This document shows positions 43,364 to 51,414 of a stretch of 64,000 nt of DNA, piece after piece; the stretch's first letter is position 1; every line of letters begins with the position of its first letter. Location: NCBI GenBank assembly GCA_963841695.1, contig CAWJDQ010000001.1:372001-436000 (forward strand), given 5' to 3'. The stretch is from RYN-230 sp963841695. GTDB taxonomy: Bacteria > Actinomycetota > Actinomycetes > Streptosporangiales > Streptosporangiaceae. The translations under genes and the position numbers were made by a program. Below the pieces are notes generated by a model, which saw only the letters and a program-made list of their open reading frames with translations, did not search any database and was not told where the DNA came from.

Positions 43364-44611
43364 GTGATTGACCTGAGGGCCGCGCGCCAGGAGCCCGACC
43401 GCTACCGGTCCGCGCTCGCCCGGCGCGGTGCCGCCGACGACTTCGATGCCGTGCTCGCCGCCGACCAGACCTGGCGGGAGCTGACCGAACGCGCGGAGAC
43501 GCTGCGCGCCGCGCAGAAGCGATCGTCCCGGGGCGCCAAGCCCAGTCCGGAGAAGCTCGCCGAGCTGCAGCAGCTCCGGAAAGAACTCGACGCCGCCGAG
43601 GCGGAGCTGGCCGAGGCCGAGCGCACGCGGCAGGAGCTGCTGGCCCGGATCCCCAACCTGCCCGACCCCACCGCCGCGGACGGCCTGACCGAGGACGACT
43701 CGGTGGTGCTGCGCACCTGGGGCGACCCGCCGCACTTCACGTTCCCGGTCCGGGACGCGACCGATCTCGGCGGCCCGACGGGCTGGATTGACATGGCCCG
43801 CGGCGCGCGGCTGTCCGGGTCCCGGTTCGCCTACCGGTTCGGCGACGTGGCCATGACCGAGATGGCCATGTACCGCTTCGTGCTCGACCGCCTGGCCGGC
43901 AAGGGGTTCATGACCGTGCTGCCGCCGGTGCTGGTCGGCGAGCGGGCCATGTACGGCACCGGGTTCCTGCCCACCGAGGAGTCCAACCTCTACCACCTGG
44001 AACGGGACAACCTGTACCTGACCGGCACCTCCGAGGTGGCGCTGGCGGGCATCCACACCGACGAGCGGCTGGAGGAGAGCCAGCTGCCCGCCAGGTACGC
44101 GGCGTTCACCACGAACTTCCGGCGCGAGGCCGGGGCAGCGGGCAAGGACACCAAGGGCATGTTCCGGGTCCACCAGTTCGACAAGGTGGAGATGTACGTC
44201 TACTGCCTGCCCGAGCAGTCGGCTGATTTCCACGAGCAACTCCTCGCGAACGAGGAGGAGATCGTCCAGGCCCTCGGGCTGCCCTACCGGGTGATGAACA
44301 TCGCGGTGGGGGACCTCGGCGCGCCCGCGGCCAAGAAGTACGACATCGAGGCGTGGTTCCCGGCCCAGCAGCGCTACCGGGAGATCACCTCCTGCTCGAA
44401 CACCACCGACTATCAGGCGCGGCGGCTGAACATCCGGTTCCGCCGCGACGGCAAGCTGCACTTCGCGCACACCCTCAACGGGACCGGCGCGACCGCCCGG
44501 TCGCTGCTCTCGATCATGGAGAACTTCCAGGACGAAGCGGGTGTCGTGACCGTCCCGGAGGTACTGCGGAACTACGGGGCCCCGGCCACCCTGGGCGGCC
44601 AGCCGGGTTAA
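43364..44611 (+). CDS. serS: seryl-tRNA synthetase
   Basis: 415 residues, normal length. N-terminal coiled-coil arm (about 28-105; KRSSRGAKPSPEKLAELQ), then the class II catalytic domain: motif 2 FRREAGAAGKDTKGMFRVHQ near 263 with FDKVEMYVY, ITSCSNTTDYQARR near 343 for serine/ATP binding and motif 3 GTGATARSLLSIMENFQ near 375. It charges tRNA-Ser, and selenocysteine tRNA where present. GTG start, apparently leaderless. Neighbours are unrelated in function, so it is probably transcribed alone. Confidence 0.96.
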   Translation: MIDLRAARQEPDRYRSALARRGAADDFDAVLAADQTWRELTERAETLRAAQKRSSRGAKPSPEKLAELQQLRKELDAAEAELAEAERTRQELLARIPNLPDPTAADGLTEDDSVVLRTWGDPPHFTFPVRDATDLGGPTGWIDMARGARLSGSRFAYRFGDVAMTEMAMYRFVLDRLAGKGFMTVLPPVLVGERAMYGTGFLPTEESNLYHLERDNLYLTGTSEVALAGIHTDERLEESQLPARYAAFTTNFRREAGAAGKDTKGMFRVHQFDKVEMYVYCLPEQSADFHEQLLANEEEIVQALGLPYRVMNIAVGDLGAPAAKKYDIEAWFPAQQRYREITSCSNTTDYQARRLNIRFRRDGKLHFAHTLNGTGATARSLLSIMENFQDEAGVVTVPEVLRNYGAPATLGGQPG

Positions 44612-44641
44612 GCCCGCGATCGCGGTCCCGGGGGCCGCCGG

Positions 44642-46311
44642 CTAGGCGGTGGCCGCGGTGGAAGTCACCGTGGTGAGCAGGGTGCTTCCCTCCGGGGAGC
44701 CGAGCCCCGTGCAGGCGTCCCAGCCCGGCCCGGCGGAGTAGGCACCGTTGCTGCCGCTGGTGATGTCGTGGAAGCCCGGCGCGGCCGTGCCCGCGGTCAC
44801 GCCCGCGTACAGCTGGGGCTGGATCAGCCCGAACGATTTTCCGGTGGACTGCGCGAGCCGGCTGATCAGCGCCGCCCACAGCGGGGCCACCGCACTCGTC
44901 CCGCCGATCACCGTGGACTGGCCGTCCACCCGGACCTGATAGCCGGTCTGCGGGTCGGCGCAGCCGGCCACGTCGGGCACGCCCCGGCCCGCGGGGGTCC
45001 CGGCCGCGGCGCCGGCCCGGGCGGGCACGCCCGCGTCCGCCTGCCAGGACGGGAGGGTGAAGGCGTCGCTCACGCCGCCGCCGGTGGCCCCGCCTGAGGC
45101 CCCGTCGTTCCAGACCGTCTCGGAGCTGATCACGCCGGTCCCGGCGGTGCCGTGCAGGCTGGTCCCCCCGCAGGCCAGCGCGTGCGGGCTGGACGCGGGG
45201 AAGTCGACGTGGGCAGCGCCGCCGCTCTGCCCGTCGCTGCTGCCGTTGTCGCCCGCCGCGACGCAGACCGTGACCCCCAGCGCGGCCGCATCCGCCATGG
45301 CCTGGTCCAGGGCCGTCCGGGCCTGGGCGGTCCAGGAGTCCTCGGACTGGCCCCAGCTGATGCTGACCACCGTGGGGGTCGGGGTGGCGTGCACCGCGGT
45401 GGTGACCGCGTCCACGAAGCCCTGGTCGGTGTTGGGCGCGAAGTACACGATCTGCGCCGCTCCCGGGGCCACCGGCCGGCCACCTCGATGTCCAGCAGGA
45501 CCTCGCCGTCCGCACCGTCCGGAGCCTGGCCAGGCTGGTTGACCGCGCCATCCACGCTGGCCGCGGTGACGGAGGGGACCGGGAGGCCCAGCCCGGCGAA
45601 GTAGGGATCGAGGTCGCTGCTGCCGAACCCGCCGCCGAGCTCGACGATCGCGATGGTCTGCCCGGTCCCGTCGGTGCCCGCCGGGAACTGGTACAGCGAC
45701 GCGACCTGCGGCGGGGTATAGGACGTGGGCGCCGCGGCCGGGGCCGCAGTGGGGGCGGGGCCGCCCGGGGCGGGTGCCCCGGGGGCGGGTGCGGTCGCCC
45801 GGGCCGTGGCCGCCGCGGCCCGGCGGAACTGCGCGTGGGCCTGCGGCCGGTTGTCCAGCCCCAGCACGGCGAGCACGATGCCGTCCAGTTCGGCCGGGAT
45901 CTGCAGCGCGCCTTGCCGTGAGCGGTGCTCAACCATGTCCTGCCCGGTGACTGGGTCCGGCGAGCGCACCAGGCGCAGCGTGGCCCCGAAGGCCGCGGAC
46001 AGGTCCCCGAGCGTGCCCCGCACCATGACCCGGCGGGCGCCCGCGTCGGCGCCGGTGACCTGCAGGCCGTGCGCGGCCAGCACGGTCGTGATGAGCTCCA
46101 GGTCAGCCGGGTTAGTGCCGTGCTGCTCGGCGAACTGCTGCGCAGTCAGCGTGGCAGGCCCCTCAACCAGGTCCCGGGACAGCGCGGCCCGGCGGCGGGT
46201 CACCAGCGTCACCTCGACGTGCTGGGATTCATCGACCGGGCCCAGCTCCTGCGATCCCGGCACGGGACCGCGCTCGCTGCCGGGCAAAGACACGAAGGAA
46301 TGGTCCGTCAT
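44642..46311 (-). pseudogene. S53 (sedolisin/kumamolisin) peptidase, frame disrupted
   Basis: The 5' frame carries the pro-domain (TAQQFAEQHGTNPADLELI, then GTLGDLSAAFG), an Ala/Pro linker and the start of the catalytic domain with GEVLLDIEVAG, where Glu and Asp sit four residues apart as in sedolisins. After an indel near 45475 the second frame continues GAAQIVYFAPNTDQGF, AAGDNGSSDG (oxyanion Asp), GGTSAVAPLWAAL (nucleophile Ser) and the calcium-site tail DITSGSNGAYSAGPGWDACTG. An acid-active secreted endopeptidase is expected, but no signal peptide is seen at MTDHSFVSLPG. ATG 46311 has AGGGAG upstream. One indel separates it from a full 550-residue enzyme. Confidence 0.82.
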
Positions 46312-46322
46312 GATCGCTCCCT

Positions 46323-46364
46323 GTCTGGCTGTCGCCGTCTGGCTGACGCTGTGTGGCTGACGCC
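46323..46364. repeat. 14-bp tandem repeat upstream of the S53 peptidase gene
   Basis: Three units of GTCTGGCTGACGCC type within 55 bases of the peptidase start codon, in its leader or promoter region. The rest of the 46312-46538 gap shows nothing recognisable. Confidence 0.7.
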
Positions 46365-46538
46365 GTGCAGATGGTTCAGGCCGGATGGGTCGTCATGTGG
46401 CCCCCCCTGGGCGTCCCGCGGGCATGCCGCCGCAAGCAGTATGTCGTGACACCGGGTGCCGGGAAGCCGTTCCAGCGGCAAACGGGATAGCTGGCGCAGA
46501 TGGCCGGAAATGCGAAGGGCGGGCGGGATGCCTGGGTG

Positions 46539-46949
46539 TCAGGCGGCCAGGCGCTCCGCGGCCGGGTCAGCCGTCCGCGGGCTGCCGGTCACCTCCAGAC
46601 GGTGCACCACATTCTCGGTGCTGACCTCGTGCGCGGCGAGATCGGCCAGCGCCACCACGCCGAGGGCAATCGCGTCGGCCAGGATCAGCCAGGTCGCCGT
46701 GCTGCCGGTGAAGATCAGCGCGGCGATGAGGGACCACAAGGCGACGAGGCCGACCACACCGTGGCCGATCCGCTGCCCGGTCCGCCGGGCCGTGGCCATG
46801 CTGGCCGCCGCCACCACCGCGAGGCCGGTGGACACGCCGAACGCGAGCCAGCCAGCCACCGGGGCCGAGAATGCCATCGCTGAGACAGCCAGGAATGCCG
46901 CGCCGAGCACGAACAGATTGTCCAGCGCGAACCTCAGGCTCAGCTTCAT
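46539..46949 (-). CDS. four-helix membrane protein (SPW-repeat-like)
   Basis: 136 residues with four membrane segments: LFVLGAAFLAVSAMAFSA, AGWLAFGVSTGLAVVAAA, GVVGLVALWSLIAALIFTG and LILADAIALGVVALADLAA, and a short soluble tail containing HRLEVTG. It is similar in design to actinobacterial SPW-repeat proteins, though the SPW motif itself is not seen. The ATG follows a perfect AAGGAGGT at seven bases, the strongest ribosome site in the window, so the protein is probably well expressed. No operon partner: gaps of 227 and 178 bases surround it. Function unknown. Confidence 0.75.
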   Translation of the reverse strand: MKLSLRFALDNLFVLGAAFLAVSAMAFSAPVAGWLAFGVSTGLAVVAAASMATARRTGQRIGHGVVGLVALWSLIAALIFTGSTATWLILADAIALGVVALADLAAHEVSTENVVHRLEVTGSPRTADPAAERLAA

Positions 46950-47127
46950 GACGAGTACCTCCTTGACGCTGCTCGTGGCAGCATCAGCCGTTTCCTTACG
47001 GCGGGCCGGGAGAGGCGCTGATCAAGAGCCGGTCCCGTCTCGTCGGGCGAGCGGCCATTTCCGCAGGCCCATGGAGTCCCAACCGGACCAGCCCTCCGGT
47101 TATGCCTGAAGGGAAATGTCTGCTAGA

Positions 47128-47865
47128 TCACATGTGCGGGGCTATACCGGGAGGCTGGTCACCGTCCGCCGCCGGGCCGATCTCCCGGTGGTGATGGTCC
47201 CGGTGATAGTGGTCGTGGTCGTGGTGGTGGCGGTCCCGGTGGTCCTGGTCTTGCCCGGGCTGGGCGCGCCGCACGTTGACCCCGCCCATCAGCGCGACCC
47301 CGACCACCCGGACCTTGGGCGCACCAGGCAGGCCGGGGCCGGTGGCCCGGTGGTCGAAGCCGCCCATGATGCCGAAGCCGGACACGTCGACCTCGACGTC
47401 CTCGCCCACGGTGATGTCCACCCCGCCCATCAGGGTGAAGACGTCGATGGTGACCTCGCGCTGGCTGAACCGCGCTTCCCGGAGGTCCAGCTGGACGCCG
47501 CCGAGCACCGCGACCACGCTGTGCCGCGGCGGCACCACCCACATCCCGCCCCGGTCCACCCCGCTCAGGATGGCGACGGACATCCCGGACCCGGGCTCGC
47601 CGCCGATCCGGGTGGCCGGGAACATTCCCGGGGCCGTGGCCAGCGGACCGGGCGGCGGCTGCCCTGGGGCGGGCAGGTCCGCGGTGACCTCGGTCAGGTC
47701 GCCGTACGTCCGGGCCGCGTACGCGGCTTCGAGGCGCTGGTCCAGTTCCTCGAAGGTGATCCGGCCGTCGCCGGCCGCCTGGCGCAGGACCTCGGCGGCC
47801 TGCTCCCGGTCGGCATCGGAGACCCGGAGTTGACGGCGGTCGGCGGGCTGGGGGAGATCGCTCAT
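47128..47865 (-). CDS. DUF1707 protein with LiaF-like domain and His-rich tail
   Basis: 245 residues. DUF1707 domain at 12-62 (LRVSDADREQAAEVLRQA, ITFEELDQRLEAAYAARTY), a Pro/Gly linker, then a beta-repeat region with VVAVLGGVQLDLREARF, FTLMGGVDITVGEDVEVDV and VGVALMGGVNVRR, the glycine-spaced repeats of the LiaF C-terminal/cell-wall-active regulator type. The tail (about 212-232) alternates His, Asp and Arg (HRDRHHHDHDHYHRDHHH), a probable metal-binding stretch. No membrane helix. Such proteins may sense envelope stress. The start is an ATG preceded by no strong ribosome site; the next gene on this strand, DUF6510, ends 13 bases upstream. Confidence 0.78.
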   Translation of the reverse strand: MSDLPQPADRRQLRVSDADREQAAEVLRQAAGDGRITFEELDQRLEAAYAARTYGDLTEVTADLPAPGQPPPGPLATAPGMFPATRIGGEPGSGMSVAILSGVDRGGMWVVPPRHSVVAVLGGVQLDLREARFSQREVTIDVFTLMGGVDITVGEDVEVDVSGFGIMGGFDHRATGPGLPGAPKVRVVGVALMGGVNVRRAQPGQDQDHRDRHHHDHDHYHRDHHHREIGPAADGDQPPGIAPHM

Positions 47866-47878
47866 GACCTGGTTCGCT

Positions 47879-48145
47879 TTATTCGCCGGGCGTCTGCAGC
47901 TCGAGATAACTGACCCCGCGCAGGTCCAGCCAGGTGTGCCCGGCGGACTTGGTGACCCGGAGCACCACCTCGCCGCAGTGGCCGCAGCGGGCTACCAGGC
48001 CCGGGGCGTCGGGATACACCATGGCCTGCCCCATCGCCTCGCGCGTGCCGCATGACGCGCACCTGCCTACCGCGGTGGTGATGTCTACCGCGAAGACCTC
48101 GCCGAGGGTCCCGCCGAGCACGTTGCCGTCCAGGTGCGTAGTCAC
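47879..48145 (-). CDS. DUF6510 zinc-ribbon-like protein
   Basis: 88 residues with two pairs of Cys, GRCASCGTREAMG and ARCGHCGEVVLRV, about 28 residues apart, forming a likely zinc-binding fold; the pattern is that of DUF6510. Its ATG overlaps the stop of the FAD reductase gene (four bases). It is the third gene of a coupled minus-strand operon: sulfite-oxidase-like enzyme, FAD/NAD reductase, DUF6510. A role as small accessory or electron-transfer-complex subunit is inferred from that constant company and not from its sequence. Confidence 0.75.
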   Translation of the reverse strand: MTTHLDGNVLGGTLGEVFAVDITTAVGRCASCGTREAMGQAMVYPDAPGLVARCGHCGEVVLRVTKSAGHTWLDLRGVSYLELQTPGE

Positions 48146-48900
48146 GCTTGGCCTCCGGAGGGTCCGAATCGTTCGGTCTTGATTACGCCGGCCTCATGCC
48201 CCGCCTTGACCAGCAGGCCGGCCGCCGCCTCCACGAACCCGGTCGGGCCGCAGATGAACACCGCGGGCCGGGCGGCCCGGGTCCAGCCGGGCGCGGCCAG
48301 CACCACCGGGTTGAGCCGGCCGACCCGGACCCGGGCGCCAGGCGGGGCGCTGCGGGTGTACACGTAGCTGACCTCGAGCCCGTTGCCTGCCGCGCTGAGC
48401 TGGTCCAGTTCCGCCGGGTAGAGCGCGGTGTCCGGGCTGCGCACCGAGTACACCAGCCGGAACGGGGCCTGGCTGCCCGCCTTGGCCCGGGCCCGGATCA
48501 TGGACATCAGCGGGACCACGCCGCTGCCCCCGGCGACCAGCAGCACCGGGCCGGGGGTATCCGGGTCCCAGACGAACCAGCCACCGATCGGCCCCCGCAG
48601 CTCCAGCGGGTACCCGGGCTTCAGCCCGTCGGTCAGGTAGGACGAGACCTCCCCGTCCTCCAGCCGCTGCACAGTGAGCTCGAGGTGGTCGCGGCCAGGC
48701 GCCGAGGCGATCGAGTATGACCGCTGGGCCGAGTAGCCGTCCTCGGCGGTGAGCCGCACGTCCACGTGCTGGCCAGCGGCGTGCCCGGGCCAGCCGGGGA
48801 CGTCGATCGCGATCGTGCGCGCGGTGGCGGTCTCCGTGCGGATCTCCGCGACGGTGCCCACCTGCCAGGTCAGTCGCCCCAGTACCGCTGCTCGCGCCAT
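48142..48900 (-). CDS. FAD/NAD(P)-binding oxidoreductase (ferredoxin reductase-like)
   Basis: 252 residues. FAD domain with RSYSIASAP near 60, the RxYS motif, and GPIGGWFVWD; NAD domain with VLLVAGGSGVVPLMSMIRA near 120 and FICGPTGFVEAA near 215. No iron-sulfur or haem domain, so it must pass electrons to or from a partner. ATG 48900 overlaps the end of the sulfite-oxidase-like gene by 31 bases, making that molybdoenzyme the likely partner. A two-subunit system in which NAD(P)H electrons are exchanged with a molybdenum centre is the simplest reading. Confidence 0.85.
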   Translation of the reverse strand: MARAAVLGRLTWQVGTVAEIRTETATARTIAIDVPGWPGHAAGQHVDVRLTAEDGYSAQRSYSIASAPGRDHLELTVQRLEDGEVSSYLTDGLKPGYPLELRGPIGGWFVWDPDTPGPVLLVAGGSGVVPLMSMIRARAKAGSQAPFRLVYSVRSPDTALYPAELDQLSAAGNGLEVSYVYTRSAPPGARVRVGRLNPVVLAAPGWTRAARPAVFICGPTGFVEAAAGLLVKAGHEAGVIKTERFGPSGGQA

Positions 48901-49469
48901 GGGTCTCCGTAGTTGTTGTAGCCGAGACTCTCCCAGAATCCAGGCTCGTCCTTGGTCCTCAGGTCGATGCCCTGCACCCACTTGGCCGACTTCCACAAGT
49001 ACAAGTGCGGCACCAGCAGCCGGGCCGGGCCGCCGTGCTCGGCGGCCAGCGGCCGCCCGTCGTACTCGAAGGCCACCCACGCCTGCCCGTCCAGCAGGTC
49101 CGCCAGCGGGAGGTTGGTGGTGTAGCCGCCGTAGCTGCGGGCCAGTGCGTATTCCGCGCTGGTCTGGGCCTGGGCCAGGAGCGTATCCAGCGACACGCCC
49201 CGCCAGGTGGTGCGGAGCTTGGACCATTTCGTCACGCAGTGCAGGTCAACCTGGAATTCCTCGGCGGGCAGGGCCTGGAACGCCGCCCAGTCCCAGGTAT
49301 GCACCCCGCCGGTCTCGGTCGTGATGCGGAACTCCCACGAGTCCGTCTTCACCCGGGGGGTCGGCCCGGCGGACAGCACCGGGAAGTCGGTGACCAGATA
49401 CTGGCCAGGCGGGAGCTTCTCGCGCTCGGAGCGCCTGCGGCCCCGGAAGCCCGGTGACACGATACCCAT
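48870..49469 (-). CDS. sulfite oxidase-like molybdopterin protein
   Basis: 199 residues covering only the molybdopterin-binding fold of the sulfite oxidase family. LHCVTKWSKLRTTWRGVSLD near residue 78 contains the molybdenum-ligand Cys; GGYTTNLPLADLLDGQAW and GGPARLLVPHLYLWKSAKWV are the cofactor-binding blocks. No haem or dimerisation domain, as in YedY/MsrP-type enzymes, but it has no Tat signal peptide, so it is probably cytoplasmic. It overlaps the FAD reductase gene. Substrate unknown; sulfoxide, sulfite or nitrogen oxides are all possible. Start GTG/ATG at 49469. Confidence 0.85.
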   Translation of the reverse strand: MGIVSPGFRGRRRSEREKLPPGQYLVTDFPVLSAGPTPRVKTDSWEFRITTETGGVHTWDWAAFQALPAEEFQVDLHCVTKWSKLRTTWRGVSLDTLLAQAQTSAEYALARSYGGYTTNLPLADLLDGQAWVAFEYDGRPLAAEHGGPARLLVPHLYLWKSAKWVQGIDLRTKDEPGFWESLGYNNYGDPWREQRYWGD

Positions 49470-49527
49470 GCCGCTAGCTTGCCACCCGCGGCGGGTCAGC
49501 GGCAGGCCGGGACCGCTCCTCTATGGC

Positions 49528-49875
49528 TTAGTGCAGATGCCGGCGCCAGTCGGCGGGGACCCGGCCGGCCGGGCCGGGCACCGGCTGGTCCGCCGGGTGA
49601 TGCTCTGGCGGGGCCAGCTCCGGGCCGTCGTAGAACTGCTCCTCCGGGTAGCTCCAGAACCACGACTCGCCCGGCTCGAAGCTGCGCACCAGCGGGTGGC
49701 CAGCGGCCGTGGCGTGCGCGCTGGCGTGCTGTTCCGGTGAGCTGTCACAGCAGCCGATGTGCCCGCACTCGGCGCACCGGCGCAGGTGGAACCACCAGCC
49801 GGAGACGGCCTCGCATTCCACGCAGCCGGTGCCGCTCGGCGGCACCGTGGGGTCGAGTCCCGGGATGTCAGCCAT
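49528..49875 (-). CDS. UBP-type zinc finger protein
   Basis: 115 residues. GCVECEAVSGWWFHLRRCAECGHIGCCDSSPEQHASAHATAAGH-type spacing (residues about 18-60) is the ZnF-UBP pattern: CxxC, CxxCGHIGCCD, HASAH and GH. The second half is Trp/Pro/Glu-rich (ESWFWSYPEEQFYDGP). In eukaryotes this domain binds the C-terminus of ubiquitin; in bacteria the role is unknown. ATG begins immediately after the stop of the histidine kinase gene, the last gene of a three-gene operon with a receiver-flavoprotein, so a signalling or redox function is inferred. Confidence 0.85.
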   Translation of the reverse strand: MADIPGLDPTVPPSGTGCVECEAVSGWWFHLRRCAECGHIGCCDSSPEQHASAHATAAGHPLVRSFEPGESWFWSYPEEQFYDGPELAPPEHHPADQPVPGPAGRVPADWRRHLH

Positions 49876-51414
49876 TCAGCCCTCCTTGGCGGTGGCCGGC
49901 GCGGCGGTGCCCGGCCCGACCACGGTATCGGCCTCCGCGGCGGTGATGGGCAGCCGGACCTGGAACCGGGTGTTCCCCGGCTCCGATTCGACCCGGAGGT
50001 CCCCATGGTGCCGGTTCACCACGATGCGGTAGGAAATGTCCAGCCCGAGCCCGGTGCCCTCGCCGACCGGCTTGGTGGTGAAGAACGGCTCGAAGATCCG
50101 CTCCCGGATTTCCGGCGGGATCCCGGGCCCGGTGTCGCCGATCTCCACCAGCACCCGGTCTTCGTCCCGCGCCGTGCGCACGGTCAGCGTGCCGTGGCCG
50201 TCCATGGCGGACACCGCGTTGTCGATCAGGTTGGTCCAGACCTGGTTCAGCTCGGCCGGGTAGGCCGGGATCGGTGGCAGGCTGCGGTCGAAGTCCTTGA
50301 CCACGGTGATCCCGTCCCCCAGCTTGCCGCTGAGCATCATCAGCGTGCTCTTCAGCAGCTCGTGCACGTCCACCACCTGGTAGGGCGCCCGGTCCAGCTG
50401 GGAGTACTGTTTCGCCGCCGTGACCAGATGCGAGACCCGCTTGGTCGAGTCCTCGATCTCGTTCATCAGCAGCTCGGTCTCGACCGTGTAGTTCAGCCAG
50501 CGGATCGCGCCCTCTAGGGTGCCGTCGTCCACCACCGCCGCCACCTGGTCCAGCCACGCGGCTTCCAGCCCGGCCTGGACGAAGGTGGGCGCGAGGTCCC
50601 AGCCGCCGGGGATACCGTGATCCTCCAGCCACTCGCCGACCGCGTCCTCGCGGTCCGAGGCCTCCATCGGGCTCAGTTCCGGAGCCTTGGCCACCCGCTC
50701 CACCGCGTCCTCCTGGAGCCGGATCAGCGTCTCCAGCGCGGCCTGGTCGAACTTGCCGCTGGCGACGAGGCGCAGCTTGTGCCGCATGCCGGCCACCCGG
50801 TCGCGGAGCGAGGAGGTGGCCCGGACCGCGGCGGCCGCCGGGTTGTTCAGCTCGTGCGTCAGCCCGGCCGACAGCGAGCCGAGCGCGAGCAGCCGCTCCC
50901 GCTGGCCCACCTGCTGCTGGATGTTCTTGATCCCGAAGAACAGCCCCTCCAGCATGTGCACGGCCATCGGGAACCAGTCCCGCATCATCGACGCGAACTT
51001 GTCCGCGTCCAGCACGTAGAACCGGGACGGCGTGGTGACCCGCAGTGAGTTGTCGTAGACCTGGGGCACCCGGTCCCCGAGGTAGGCGCGGAACGCCCCG
51101 GTGTACGCCCCGCGCTGGGAGCTCCGGTTCACCTCGACGTCGTCGCCGCCGATCCGCCGCGACATCACCAGGGTGCCCTCGATCAGCACGTAGAAGCAGG
51201 TCGCGGGCTCGCCTTCGGCGTAGACCGGGCCGGGCGGGAAGAGTTCCACCCGCCCCTCCCGGCACAGCCAGTCCAGCTGCTCGTCGCTCAGCTTCTCGAA
51301 CAGGAACAGGCTGCGCAGCTCGCCGACATCACACGGCAGGATCTGCCGGCCCGCCTCAGGCTGGTCGGCCGGGGATGGCTGGGTGGCTGATTGGGTGACT
51401 GGCTCTGCGCTCAC
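49876..51414 (-). CDS. histidine kinase with cyclic-nucleotide-binding domain
   Basis: 512 residues. A cNMP-binding-like domain at about 30-150 (FLFEKLSDEQLDWLCREG, AEGEPATCFYVLIEGTLVMS), then a kinase core: H-box LSAGLTHELNNPAAAAVRA near 185, N-box NQVWTNLIDNAVSAMDG near 400, G1 DTGPGIPPEIRERIFEPFF and G2 GEGTGLGLDISYRIV. No membrane segment, so it senses a cytoplasmic signal. GTG overlaps the stop of the receiver-flavoprotein gene and its own stop touches the UBP zinc-finger gene, so the three form one unit; the receiver domain of the flavoprotein is the obvious phosphate acceptor. Confidence 0.88.
   Translation of the reverse strand: MSAEPVTQSATQPSPADQPEAGRQILPCDVGELRSLFLFEKLSDEQLDWLCREGRVELFPPGPVYAEGEPATCFYVLIEGTLVMSRRIGGDDVEVNRSSQRGAYTGAFRAYLGDRVPQVYDNSLRVTTPSRFYVLDADKFASMMRDWFPMAVHMLEGLFFGIKNIQQQVGQRERLLALGSLSAGLTHELNNPAAAAVRATSSLRDRVAGMRHKLRLVASGKFDQAALETLIRLQEDAVERVAKAPELSPMEASDREDAVGEWLEDHGIPGGWDLAPTFVQAGLEAAWLDQVAAVVDDGTLEGAIRWLNYTVETELLMNEIEDSTKRVSHLVTAAKQYSQLDRAPYQVVDVHELLKSTLMMLSGKLGDGITVVKDFDRSLPPIPAYPAELNQVWTNLIDNAVSAMDGHGTLTVRTARDEDRVLVEIGDTGPGIPPEIRERIFEPFFTTKPVGEGTGLGLDISYRIVVNRHHGDLRVESEPGNTRFQVRLPITAAEADTVVGPGTAAPATAKEG

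Noticed and set aside
44612..44641. Intrinsic terminator between serS and the S53 peptidase
   Set aside because: GCGATCGC and GC-rich pairs exist but no stable hairpin with a T run was found.
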